Notes: generated by a model not told the origin, from the sequence alone. Shown: positions 5,773-12,419, counted from the first letter of the stretch. The stretch is DNA of 12,419 bases from an uncultured Brevibacterium sp. (GCA_902489215.1 CABTZE010000049.1:1-12419), one strand, 5' to 3'. Numbers and translations are program-made.

Positions 5773-8136
5773 TCAGACCTCAGCGGGTTCCGGTGCGGAT
5801 TCCGCTCCGCCCTGACCGCGCTTAACGCCGGCCAGCAGCATCTGCGCGACATCGAGAACTTCGATGCCCTCGGAAGCGTTGCCCTCAGACTGCTCGGCGG
5901 TCAGGCCGTCAGACAGCATGACGCGGCAGAACGGGCAGCCGACCGCAATCTGTTCGGCACCGGTGGCTACGGCTTCCTTCGTGCGGTTGACGTTGATGCG
6001 CGAACCGATGGTCTCTTCCATCCACATGCGCGCACCACCGGCACCACAGCAGAAGCTCGTTTCCTTCGAGCGCTCCATTTCGCGGTACTCCACGCCGGGC
6101 AGCGAGCCGATGAGCTCACGCGGCGGTTCGTAGATCTGGTTGTGGCGGCCCAGGTAGCAGGGGTCGTGGTAGGTGACCGGGGTCTGCACCTGTTCACCTT
6201 CAGCCGGAGCGACCGGGGTGAGCTTGCCTTCGCGGACGAGCTTGTTGAGCAGCTGCGTGTGGTGGACGACTTCGAACTTGCCGTCCAGCTGCGGGTATTC
6301 GTTCGCGATCGTGTTGAAGCAGTGCGCGCAGGTCACGACGATCTTGCGCGCCTTCATTTCGTTGAGCACTTCGACGTTGGCCTGGGCCAGCATCTGGTAG
6401 AGGAACTCGTTGCCCGCGCGGCGAGCGGGGTCACCCGTGCACGATTCGCCATCGCCGAGGACGGCGAAGTCGACACGGGCCATGTTGAGGAGTTCCGCGG
6501 TTGCCTGCGTGGTCTTCTTGGCGCGGTCTTCGAACGCACCGGCGCAGCCGACCCAGAAGAGGTACTCGACTTCACCGAGGTCCTCGATGTCGGCGCCGAC
6601 CTGCTTGACTTCGAAGTCGAGGTCCTTGGCCCACTCGAGGCGCTTGCGCTGGGACATACCCCACGGGTTCTGCTTGTTTTCGAGGTTCTTGAACAGACCG
6701 CCGAGCTCGGTGGGGAACGCCGATTCGATGAGCACCTGGTAGCGGCGCATGTCAACGAAGTGGTCGACGTGCTCGATGTCCACCGGGCACTGCTCAACGC
6801 AGGCGCCGCAGGTGGTGCACGACCACAGGGCGTCGGGGTCGATGACGCCGAGCTCCGCGAGGTCTTCGACGTCCTGCGCGCCGACGAGCGGGCGGACGGC
6901 CTCAGCCTGCGCGGCTTCGGACAGGGTGCCCAGCAGGTCGAGGTTTTCGTGCGGGTCGGAAATGCCCTCGTAGGCGTCCATTTCCTTCTGCCACGCGCGC
7001 TTGGCCTTCTTGTCGGCATCCTCGGCAAGAGGTGCCGGCGGCTGCGCTTCGGCCTGTGCCTTCTGCGCGGCTTCCAGCCACGGCGACTTGGCGGCAGCGT
7101 GGTTGCGCAGGTTGATCATCATGAGCTTGGGGCTCAGCGGCTTTTCCGTGTTCCAGGCGGGGCACTGGCTCTGGCAGCGACCGCACTCGGTACAGGTGGA
7201 GAAGTCCAGCAGGCCCTTCCAGGTGAAGTCTTCGACCTTGCCGACACCCATCGTGACGGAGTCGTCCATCGCGTCGGGGTCAGAGAAGTCGAGCTCTTCG
7301 CCCTTGGACACCATCGGCTGGAGCGCGCCGAGCGAGGTGCGGCCGTTTGCGTGGCGCTTGAACCAGATGTTGAAGAACGCGAGGAAGCGGTGCCAGGCAA
7401 CACCCATCGTCGGGGTGAGCGCGACGGTGACCATCCATGCGTAGGAGATGAGGATCTTGATCAGTGCGATCGCGACGATGAGGCCGGACACAACCGGAAT
7501 CGACAGGCCGGAGAGGATTTCGCCGATCCAGAAGGTCAGCGGGAAGTGCAGGATGAGGTTCGGCTGTCCTTCGTGGCCCTGCAGTACGTATTCGAGGCCG
7601 CGCAGCAGCGCAATGCACAGGCAGACGCCCAGAATCGTGAATTCAACGTAGTAGGCCTGCCAGAAGTTCGAGCCGTAGAAGCGCGACTTGCGCTGTGTAT
7701 CGAGCGTTTCGCCCTTGGGCTTCTTGGCCTGGCGGATGACGATGAGGACGATGATGCCGATCAGACCGGTCATCGCAAACAGCTCAGTGATCCATTCGTA
7801 GGGCACGAAGTGGCCGATCAGCGGCAGCGTTGCAGCGGGGTTGAACAGCTGCATGGTTGCTTGCGCGAGCGTGAGCGTGAGCACGCCGAAGGAGATCATG
7901 GTGAACCAGTGGGCGATTGCCACAATGGGCAGACGTGCCATGCGGGTGTGACCCAGGAACTCCTTGACGAGGGTGCCGGTGCGTGCGCCGGCGTCGTTTG
8001 TGCGCTCACCGTCGCGCGTGGGCGCGCCGAGCTTGAAGAACTGGACGAACTTGCCGATCCGCGTAAGGAACATCGTCCAGCCGACGATGGTCGCAGCAAC
8101 GCCGATGATCGCTGCGACGATCTGCAGGGCTGTCAT
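5773..8136 (-). CDS. etfD: Membrane Fe-S oxidoreductase, EtfD-like (ETF:menaquinone oxidoreductase candidate)
   Basis: A 787-residue protein built like M. tuberculosis Rv0338c (EtfD), which takes electrons of fatty-acid oxidation from ETF to menaquinone. Residues 1-250 hold about six membrane segments (near 5-25, 68-95, 112-135, 160-182, 200-225 and 225-242), resembling the NarI-type heme/quinone domain, with His76, His109 and His249 among possible ligands. Two 4Fe-4S motifs follow: Cys315/318/321/325 (CTECGRCQSQCP) and Cys440/443/446/450 (CTTCGACVEQCP), separated by an Ala/Glu/Lys-rich linker. Two CCG (HdrB/D-like) domains come next: a degenerate one with Cys531, Cys566, Cys603 and Cys606, and a canonical one with Cys660, CysCys696-697, Cys734 and Cys737. 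The ATG has a strong GGAGGT nine bases upstream. It lies 74 bases after the DUF4235 gene, probably in one transcript. The ETF link is known for the mycobacterial protein, inferred here; no etfAB genes are in view. Confidence 0.88.
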   Translation of the reverse strand: MTALQIVAAIIGVAATIVGWTMFLTRIGKFVQFFKLGAPTRDGERTNDAGARTGTLVKEFLGHTRMARLPIVAIAHWFTMISFGVLTLTLAQATMQLFNPAATLPLIGHFVPYEWITELFAMTGLIGIIVLIVIRQAKKPKGETLDTQRKSRFYGSNFWQAYYVEFTILGVCLCIALLRGLEYVLQGHEGQPNLILHFPLTFWIGEILSGLSIPVVSGLIVAIALIKILISYAWMVTVALTPTMGVAWHRFLAFFNIWFKRHANGRTSLGALQPMVSKGEELDFSDPDAMDDSVTMGVGKVEDFTWKGLLDFSTCTECGRCQSQCPAWNTEKPLSPKLMMINLRNHAAAKSPWLEAAQKAQAEAQPPAPLAEDADKKAKRAWQKEMDAYEGISDPHENLDLLGTLSEAAQAEAVRPLVGAQDVEDLAELGVIDPDALWSCTTCGACVEQCPVDIEHVDHFVDMRRYQVLIESAFPTELGGLFKNLENKQNPWGMSQRKRLEWAKDLDFEVKQVGADIEDLGEVEYLFWVGCAGAFEDRAKKTTQATAELLNMARVDFAVLGDGESCTGDPARRAGNEFLYQMLAQANVEVLNEMKARKIVVTCAHCFNTIANEYPQLDGKFEVVHHTQLLNKLVREGKLTPVAPAEGEQVQTPVTYHDPCYLGRHNQIYEPPRELIGSLPGVEYREMERSKETSFCCGAGGARMWMEETIGSRINVNRTKEAVATGAEQIAVGCPFCRVMLSDGLTAEQSEGNASEGIEVLDVAQMLLAGVKRGQGGAESAPEPAEV

Positions 8137-8153
8137 GTGTGTATTACCTCCAG

Positions 8154-8175
8154 GGGGCCCTTTCGCAAGGGCCCT
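8154..8175 (-). other. GC-rich hairpin with GCGA tetraloop abutting the etfD Shine-Dalgarno sequence
   Basis: On the minus strand GGGCCCTT-GCGA-AAGGGCCC forms eight perfect pairs closed by a GNRA-type loop. A G-U pair extends the base. The GGAGGT ribosome binding site starts three bases after it. No U-run follows, so it is not a terminator; an mRNA-processing, stabilising or translational role is more likely. Confidence 0.6.
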
Positions 8176-8210
8176 GAAAATCCATCAGAAAGATGGGCAG
8201 AAAAAGGTGC

Positions 8211-8483
8211 TCAGTTGGATTCCGCAATAGCTTCGTTGCCGAATTGGCTGCGGAGTGCCTGAGCGGCATAGCGCTGAACGACGATCTGGGCGATCGCTAC
8301 GCCGACACCCGAAACGATGGTCCAGGCGATGACTTCGGCCATGTCCGTGTCGGTGTCGTTGGGGTCGTTCGGAGCGGGGCGGCCAAGCGATTTCTCCCAG
8401 GCCAGGCTGATTGCCTTGCGTGCTGCAACAGCGGCGAGTGCGCCTCCGCCGACGCCGATGACCTTCCAGGCGAGTTTGCCCAT
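8211..8483 (-). CDS. Small DUF4235 membrane protein
   Basis: A 90-residue protein that fits the actinobacterial DUF4235 family. It has a first hydrophobic helix near residues 5-25 (KVIGVGGGALAAVAARKAI), a tryptophan-containing SLAWEKSLGRPAPNDPNDTD linker, and a second helix near 48-68 (AEVIAWTIVSGVGVAIAQIVV) followed by a YAAQALR tail. The linker pattern W(E/K)...G..PP.DP.. is typical of the family as I recall it. The function of the family is unknown. The ATG is preceded by GAGGAGAC, a clear Shine-Dalgarno site. It lies between the VIT1-like gene and etfD on the same strand, with its own likely promoter inside an inverted repeat. Confidence 0.8.
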   Translation of the reverse strand: MGKLAWKVIGVGGGALAAVAARKAISLAWEKSLGRPAPNDPNDTDTDMAEVIAWTIVSGVGVAIAQIVVQRYAAQALRSQFGNEAIAESN

Positions 8484-8501
8484 GATGTCTCCTCAGATCA
8501 G

Positions 8502-8555
8502 TGTGAACTGCTGTGTGTCTTCTGTCTCACAAGGATACGGCACAGGCAGTTCACA
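8502..8555. promoter_or_regulatory. 10-bp inverted repeat straddling a candidate DUF4235-etfD promoter
   Basis: TGTGAACTGC (8502-8511) and GCAGTTCACA (8546-8555) are perfect inverse complements 34 bases apart; the inner flanks TGTG and CACA extend the dyad with one bulged base. Between them, on the minus strand, lies a -10-like TATCCT (8537-8532). The right half sits where the -35 should be and the left half in the 5' untranslated part of the DUF4235 gene. This suggests a two-site operator. The -35 itself (CGCACT) is poor, which would fit an activator-dependent promoter. Confidence 0.45.
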
Positions 8556-8663
8556 GTGCGGCTTTGAGCTTCTGCCAGGGATGCTATCCCGATGCGCTGA
8601 CACATGCCGAAATCACAGCCAGTCGAACAGCGCTGGAGTGCCGAAAGCCCACCCGCAGCGCAA

Positions 8664-9764
8664 TCACCCGGCAACAGAGCCGAACAGCAGACCCAGTGCG
8701 TAGGTGATGCCCGCGGCGCCCAGGCCGATTGCCAGCTGGCGCAGTGCGCGCGGCATCGGCGCCTTGCCGGAGAGCACGCCGACGACACCTCCCGTGAACA
8801 GCAGCGCCATGCTCACCAGCACGGCGGCGATCAACAGCGGAACAGTGCCCTCGAGTCCGAAGAAGTAGGGAATGATCGGGATGACGGCGCCCGTGCTGAA
8901 GAACAGGAATGAGCTCACGGCGGCTCCGAGTCCAGACCCGGTGCCCTCGTGTTTGACCTGCGCAATCGAGTTCGGCAGGAAGGTGGCGCCTCGGGGAGTG
9001 CGCGCCCTGCCAATGGCGGTGCGGGCGGCGAGCTCCGCCTCGTCCTCTTCCATGCCGCGGGCCTGGAAGACCAAGGCGAGCTCATTGGCGTTGATGTCGA
9101 GGTCCTGCAGGATCGTGTCGGCGTCGGGCTCGGGGTTCGAGGCGTCGATCAGCTCGTGCTGGGAACGCACCGATATGTATTCGCCGGCACCCATTGAGAG
9201 TGCGCCGGCCAGGAGCCCCGAAACTCCCGTCAGAAGCACCTGTCCGCTTGTCAGGCCGGCAGCACCCACACCCATGACGAGCGCGAGGTTGGATACGAGG
9301 CCGTCGTTGGCGCCGAAGACCGCGGCGCGGAAATTGCCGGACATGTCAGACCGGCTCTTAGTGGCCAGTGCGCGCACAACCTCCGCGTGGACGCGTTCGT
9401 CGGCGGCCATCTGCTCTGTTGCGTACTCATCGACGATGTACGGCGAGCTGCTTTCGGCCTGCTGTGCCAGCGCCAGCACGAAGATCGAGCCGAACATGCG
9501 GGCGAACATGGCCAGAATGACCACCCCGAGGTCGGGACGACCCGGTTTGTCGGCGTGATGTCCCAGGAGTGTGCGCCAGTGCTGCTGGTGGCGGCGCTCG
9601 GCGTTGGCGATCGCCAAGAGGATTCGGCGTTCATCGCCGGTCTTCTTCATCGCAAGGCTGCGGTAGACCCGCTCCTCGACGAGTTCGTTCGCCAGATAGC
9701 GGCGCCACTGCCGGATGAGGCGGGGGTCGTCAGTCGCGGGAGTCGCAGGAGAATTCTGTTCCAC
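8664..9764 (-). CDS. Ferritin-like domain fused to VIT1/CCC1 iron(-manganese) transporter (MbfA-like)
   Basis: A 366-residue membrane protein with two parts. Residues 15-135 form a rubrerythrin/ferritin-like four-helix domain with di-iron style ligands: Glu30 in ELVEERVY, Glu56 and His59 in AERRH, and Glu123 and His126 in DERVH. Residues 143-366 are a VIT1/CCC1 domain with the family signature FRAAVFGANDGLVSNLAL (145-162), the segment GALSMGAGEYISVRSQ, and three C-terminal hydrophobic helices (about 279-303, 306-332 and 342-363). This is the architecture of MbfA, a membrane-bound ferritin that exports iron in alpha-proteobacteria. Export of excess iron is therefore likely; manganese is possible. 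The start is a GTG, with a TACCAT -10 element ending seven bases upstream and no Shine-Dalgarno sequence, so it is probably leaderless. It is the first gene of the minus-strand group with DUF4235 and the Fe-S enzyme EtfD. Confidence 0.88.
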   Translation of the reverse strand: MEQNSPATPATDDPRLIRQWRRYLANELVEERVYRSLAMKKTGDERRILLAIANAERRHQQHWRTLLGHHADKPGRPDLGVVILAMFARMFGSIFVLALAQQAESSSPYIVDEYATEQMAADERVHAEVVRALATKSRSDMSGNFRAAVFGANDGLVSNLALVMGVGAAGLTSGQVLLTGVSGLLAGALSMGAGEYISVRSQHELIDASNPEPDADTILQDLDINANELALVFQARGMEEDEAELAARTAIGRARTPRGATFLPNSIAQVKHEGTGSGLGAAVSSFLFFSTGAVIPIIPYFFGLEGTVPLLIAAVLVSMALLFTGGVVGVLSGKAPMPRALRQLAIGLGAAGITYALGLLFGSVAG

Positions 9765-9771
9765 ATCGGCA

Positions 9772-9777
9772 ATGGTA
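9772..9777 (-). promoter_or_regulatory. -10 element TACCAT for a leaderless GTG start
   Basis: On the minus strand TACCAT is followed by seven bases and then the GTG of the ferritin-like/VIT1 gene, so transcription probably begins at the start codon. No clear -35 hexamer is seen; the region 17 bases upstream reads AAAACC. Confidence 0.5.
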
Positions 9778-9851
9778 GGAGGGCGGTATGTCGCGGTTTT
9801 TCTTAGCGCGGCTTAACCCGCAGATCGGGGCGATTTCGGAAGCGCCGACGA

Positions 9852-9880
9852 TTGCGGCCGCCCGGACGGTTTCATACTTT
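9852..9880 (+). promoter_or_regulatory. Candidate sigma-70-type promoter for the DUF3817 gene
   Basis: TTGCGG (9852-9857) and TACTTT (9875-9880) are spaced 17 bases apart, 109 bases before the DUF3817 start. A second -10-like TATTAT at 9922-9927 has no partner at the right distance. Which one is used cannot be decided by eye. Confidence 0.35.
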
Positions 9881-9989
9881 CGGCTGATGTCTGCGCCCAG
9901 GGATTCTTAGAACATTGGAAGTATTATCGCCTGGTTCGACTTCTGTTCCGGACCACGGCGCACGAACACTGCACACAAGGAAAAGGTCA

Positions 9990-10445
9990 ATGTCACCTAA
10001 AAGGCTGTTTTCGATCCTCGCGATTGCCGAGGCGGTCACGTGGACCATGCTGATCATCGGCATGGTGCTCAAGTACGGCACCCAGACCACGGAACTGGGT
10101 GTTCGGATCGGCGGAGGCGTTCACGGTTTCGTATTCCTCGCCTACTGCGTTGTCACGGTTCTCGTGGCCACGTCGGAGCGCTGGGGCAAGGCTCGCGGCC
10201 TGCTGGGGCTCGCTTCGTCCGTCATTCCCTACGCCACTATTCCGTTTGAGATCTGGGCGCGCCGCAAGGGGCTGCTGCCCGAAAGCTGGAGCTTGGGCGC
10301 TGAACGCCAGCCGGCAAACCCGTTCGAGCGGCTGTGCCTGTGGGCGCTGAAGAACCCGGTGCTGGCTGTCATCGTGGGCATTGTGCTGGTGTCGGCTCTG
10401 TTCGCCTTCCTTCTGTTCTTGGGTCCGCCGGTGCCGCAGAGCTGA
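9990..10445 (+). CDS. DUF3817 integral membrane protein
   Basis: A 151-residue membrane protein of the DUF3817 family, whose function is unknown. It shows about four membrane segments near residues 6-28, 44-62, 68-90 and 122-145. The family pattern is clear: AEAVTWTML with Glu14 and Thr17 in helix 1, GGGVHGFVFLAY with His45 in helix 2, and SVIPYATIPFEIWARR in helix 3. The C-terminal helix after a hydrophilic loop is an extension beyond the core domain. The ATG at 9990 is chosen over an upstream in-frame start at 9915 because AAGGA and AAAAGG lie just before it and the family begins at this point. It is divergent from the iron-transporter gene, with a 225-base gap, and the next plus-strand gene begins 98 bases after its stop. 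Confidence 0.85.
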   Translation: MSPKRLFSILAIAEAVTWTMLIIGMVLKYGTQTTELGVRIGGGVHGFVFLAYCVVTVLVATSERWGKARGLLGLASSVIPYATIPFEIWARRKGLLPESWSLGAERQPANPFERLCLWALKNPVLAVIVGIVLVSALFAFLLFLGPPVPQS

Positions 10446-10543
10446 CTGCGGGCCTGATTGGTGGAATGGCTGTCGCACTGAGCGCACGAGGTGGAGCCCG
10501 GTTCGGGCTGGTTGATTGCTCGGGATTGTGGTTGGCTTGATCT

Positions 10544-12037
10544 ATGGGAGACGCAGTATCACGGGAGCGCTACACCCCGCGTGAGCGAACTGACTATCGT
10601 CGTGAGCTCAATGACGACCTAGAGACCTTTGACGCTTATCTGCAGCAGGCGGAATTCGTCAGCCGCGGCACTATAGGCATGGAGCTTGAGCTCAACCTGG
10701 TCGACGAGCAGATGGCACCGGCGCCTGTGAACCTCGATGTTCTCAAGACTCTTGACGACGCTGACTTCCAAAGTGAGATCGGCTCGTTCAACTTCGAAAT
10801 GAACCACCCGGTTCTCTCTGTCGAGGGCGACGGTCTGCGGGAGCTCGAAGACGGTCTGCGCGAACGCCTCGATCGCGCGGCCGCTGCCGCAGTGCAGCAC
10901 GACGCATCGGTTGCGATGATCGGCACTCTGCCCACGCTGACCGAGCAGTTCCTGGAAAGCTCCGAGTGGATCACTCCGGAGAATCGCTATAAAGCACTGA
11001 GCAACGCTGTCATGGACAGTCGCGGCGAACTGGTCACAATCGACCTTGCTGACCGTGAAGTGCTCAACCACGACTTCGAGGACATCGCCCCAGAGTCTTC
11101 GTGTACGTCAATGCAGCTTCACCTGCAGGTTTCGCCGGAGCGCTTTGCTGAGGCGTGGAACGCCTCGCAGGCGATCGCCGGTGTGCAGGCGGCGCTCAGT
11201 GCGAACTCACCGCTGTTCTTGGGCCGCAAGGTGTGGCACGAAAGCCGCATCCCGGTGTTCGCCCAGGCAATTGAAACCCGTCCGCCGGAACTCATCGCCC
11301 AGGGTGTGAGGCCGCGTGTGTGGTTCGGTGAACGCTGGATCACGAGCATCTTCGACCTGTTTGAAGAGAACGTTCGCTACTTCCCGGCTCTTCTGCCGGA
11401 ATCGCGCGAAGAGTCGGGTTCGCCGATCATGCGCGGTCAAGCCCCAGCGCTGCACTACCTCAACCTGCACAACGGAACGGTGTGGCGCTGGAACAGGCCG
11501 ATCTACGCGCCCAGTTCTGATGGTCTGGCGCACGTGCGCGTGGAGAACCGCCTGCTTCCGGCCGGCCCGACCGTGGTCGACATGGTTGCGGATGCCGCGC
11601 TGTACTACGGTCTGGTCAAGTTCTTGGGGGAGCAGACTCGCCCAGTATGGTCGCGTCTTCCCTTTAAGACAGCCGAAAAGAACTTTATGACGGCTGCGCG
11701 CTCCGGGCTGTACGCGCGGCAGGAATGGCCGACGCTCGGTGCGATTGATGTCGCGAAGCTTGTGCACGACTACCTGGTGCCGCAGGCTCGCCGCGGACTC
11801 GAGAAGCTCGGCGTGAACGAAGATCTGATCGACCGCTACATGGGCGTCATCGACGGTCGGGCCGTTACTCGGCAGAACGGAGCGCTGTGGCAGCTGCGCA
11901 CGCTGAGCAGCATCAAGCCGAAGAAAACCGCTCCGGGCAGCCCGGAGAGGCAGAGGGCTTTGGCGCTCATGCTCGAGCAGTACATGGAAAACCAGGAAAA
12001 AGGTGAGCCAGTCCACACGTGGAAGATTGGCGAATAG
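10544..12037 (+). CDS. Glutamate-cysteine ligase-like carboxylate-amine ligase (GCS2 family)
   Basis: A 497-residue ATP-dependent ligase of the GCS2 family in its long actinobacterial form. The N-terminus MGDAVSRERYTPRERTDYRR matches the conserved start of these proteins, which supports the ATG at 10544. Motifs include GMELELNLVD (45-54), the acidic/metal-binding region EIGSFNFEMN (78-87), MIGTLPTL (125-132), SCTSMQLHLQVSP (186-198), RPRVWFGERWITSIFDLFEENVRYF in pieces from 257, LHNGTVWRWNRP (308-319) and RVENRLLPAGPTVVDM (332-347). The protein ends with the usual EPVHTWKIGE. The fold joins a carboxylate to an amine with ATP; the true substrate of this branch is not known to me. Actinomycetota generally make mycothiol rather than glutathione, so glutathione synthesis should not be assumed. 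There is no Shine-Dalgarno sequence, and the -10 (perhaps TTGGCT at 10532) is weak. A strong hairpin follows 21 bases after the stop. Confidence 0.92.
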   Translation: MGDAVSRERYTPRERTDYRRELNDDLETFDAYLQQAEFVSRGTIGMELELNLVDEQMAPAPVNLDVLKTLDDADFQSEIGSFNFEMNHPVLSVEGDGLRELEDGLRERLDRAAAAAVQHDASVAMIGTLPTLTEQFLESSEWITPENRYKALSNAVMDSRGELVTIDLADREVLNHDFEDIAPESSCTSMQLHLQVSPERFAEAWNASQAIAGVQAALSANSPLFLGRKVWHESRIPVFAQAIETRPPELIAQGVRPRVWFGERWITSIFDLFEENVRYFPALLPESREESGSPIMRGQAPALHYLNLHNGTVWRWNRPIYAPSSDGLAHVRVENRLLPAGPTVVDMVADAALYYGLVKFLGEQTRPVWSRLPFKTAEKNFMTAARSGLYARQEWPTLGAIDVAKLVHDYLVPQARRGLEKLGVNEDLIDRYMGVIDGRAVTRQNGALWQLRTLSSIKPKKTAPGSPERQRALALMLEQYMENQEKGEPVHTWKIGE

Positions 12038-12058
12038 GCCTAATTGCAGCCCGATGAG

Positions 12059-12111
12059 AGGCCCCAAGTTCCGCGAGAATTCGCGGAACTTGGGGCCTAA
12101 AAAATTATTTT
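12059..12111 (+). terminator. Strong intrinsic terminator after the GCS2-family gene
   Basis: An 18-bp perfect stem pairs 12059-12076 (AGGCCCCAAGTTCCGCGA) with 12081-12098 around the loop GAAT. The bases that follow are AAAAAATTATTTT, so the uridine run is delayed by six A residues. The stem is strong enough to shield the gene from the rRNA operon next door. Confidence 0.85.
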
Positions 12112-12151
12112 CGCTGTGGAGTTGCATACAGCGTTGAAGTGTGTGTAGAGT
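12101..12151 (+). promoter_or_regulatory. rRNA operon promoter with UP-element-like block
   Basis: TTGCAT (12122-12127) and TAGAGT (12146-12151) are 18 bases apart and should start transcription near 12158. Upstream, 12101-12111 reads AAAATTATTTT, an 11 of 11 match to the E. coli distal UP subsite AAAWWTWTTTT. If the start is 12158 this block lies at -57 to -47, exactly the usual position. The proximal A-tract is missing. Confidence 0.7.
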
Positions 12152-12157
12152 AGTCCT

Positions 12158-12419
12158 CGTTGCTCGGACGGAAAACACCGAAGCGAGCGGGCCCCAGGCC
12201 GAAGATCAGATCTTCCAAATGGTGCGGCCCCGCTTCCACTGGAACCGAAGTTCTTGCAGCAGAATCAATCTGATTCGCATGGCCCGTCAGGGCTGTGAAC
12301 TTTCACCTTTGATGAAGTGCTCACGGTTGTGGGTGTGGATTTTTTGTGTGTCTGTTCTTTGTCAACTCAATAGCGTGTTTGTTTGTTTCGTGGTGCCAGA
12401 TATTTTTTGTTTCTGGCCA
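12158..12419 (+). other. 5' leader of an rRNA operon (16S gene beyond right edge)
   Basis: No protein gene is present here. The stretch has the make-up of a pre-16S leader: a G/C-rich first half with possible stems, a T-rich second half, and the boxA-like sequence followed by ACTCAATAGCGTG, typical of actinobacterial rrn leaders. A small dyad GAAGAT-CAG-ATCTTC lies at 12201-12215. Near the edge GCCAGA (12395-12400) can pair with TCTGGC (12412-12417) over an 11-base T-rich loop. The 16S start (AGAGTTTGATC...) is not reached. The leader is at least 262 bases long. Confidence 0.75.
12353..12365 (+). promoter_or_regulatory. boxA antitermination element of the rRNA leader
   Basis: TGTTCTTTGTCAA matches the E. 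coli rrn boxA TGCTCTTTAACAA at 10 of 13 positions and is followed by CTCAATAG, as in other actinobacterial leaders. It should recruit NusB/NusE and allow readthrough of the untranslated rRNA. TTTTTTGTGTG just upstream and the GTGTTTGTTTG downstream resemble boxC-like runs, less certainly. Confidence 0.65.

Noticed and set aside
6142..8262. Long plus-strand open frame (706 codons) opposite etfD
   Set aside because: It is the antisense shadow of a clear Fe-S reductase gene; its translation is rich in Val, Glu, Arg and Asp with no domain, as expected for the complement of a GC-rich coding frame.
8560..8663. Terminator after the ferritin-like/VIT1 gene (GCGCTG ... CAGCGC)
   Set aside because: The stem has six pairs around a 20-base loop and no T-run on the minus strand, too weak to call.
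11207..12178. Minus-strand open frame (323 codons) opposite the GCS2 gene
   Set aside because: It is antisense to conserved ligase motifs, runs through the terminator hairpin and rrn promoter, and has no recognisable domain.
12180..12419. 16S rRNA gene start inside the window
   Set aside because: The conserved 16S 5' end (AGAGTTTGATC) is not present; only the leader with boxA is seen.

Overview
The window looks like chromosomal DNA of a high-GC Gram-positive bacterium (Actinomycetota, probably near the Micrococcales). The signs are the base composition, mixed leaderless and Shine-Dalgarno starts, several actinobacterial families (DUF4235, DUF3817, EtfD-type Fe-S membrane reductase, GCS2-type carboxylate-amine ligase, ferritin-like/VIT1 fusion) and an rRNA leader ending in an actinobacterial-style boxA. 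I cannot name the genus. Nothing here looks like a phage, transposon, CRISPR array or integrated element.

Layout. 1-1595 (minus): an osmoprotectant ABC transporter, proV ATPase followed by the start of proW, which runs off the left edge. 1596-1957: a non-coding divergent region. 1958-4624 (plus): a three-gene metal/redox cassette made of a polytopic membrane protein, a lipoprotein copper chaperone of the PCuAC family and a Tat-exported DyP-type heme peroxidase. 4642-5448 (plus): a type I 3-dehydroquinate dehydratase with its own promoter, ending at a composite terminator in which two tandem 5' arms can pair with one 3' arm. 5449-5772: convergent non-coding region with two strong hairpins. 5773-9764 (minus): three genes transcribed in the order ferritin-like/VIT1 iron transporter, DUF4235 membrane protein, EtfD-like membrane Fe-S oxidoreductase. 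9990-10445 (plus): DUF3817 membrane protein. 10544-12037 (plus): GCS2-family ligase. 12059-12419: a strong terminator, an rrn promoter with a UP-element-like block, and the 5' leader of an rRNA operon whose 16S gene lies beyond the right edge.

How the parts work together. The PCuAC and DyP genes are 2 bp apart and both products are exported, so they are probably co-expressed for extracytoplasmic copper/heme chemistry. This resembles the ECuC-DtpA arrangement of Streptomyces. The minus-strand group combines iron handling (ferritin-like exporter) with an Fe-S enzyme that in mycobacteria passes acyl-CoA dehydrogenase electrons from ETF to menaquinone. The transporter handles compatible solutes, and its ATPase has tandem CBS domains plus an acidic tail, the arrangement used to sense ionic strength in OpuA.

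No single undescribed system stands out beyond doubt. The best leads are the competing-arm terminator at 5531-5597, the UP-element/terminator overlap before the rrn promoter, the long dyad around the DUF4235 promoter, and the membrane protein-PCuAC-DyP cassette.
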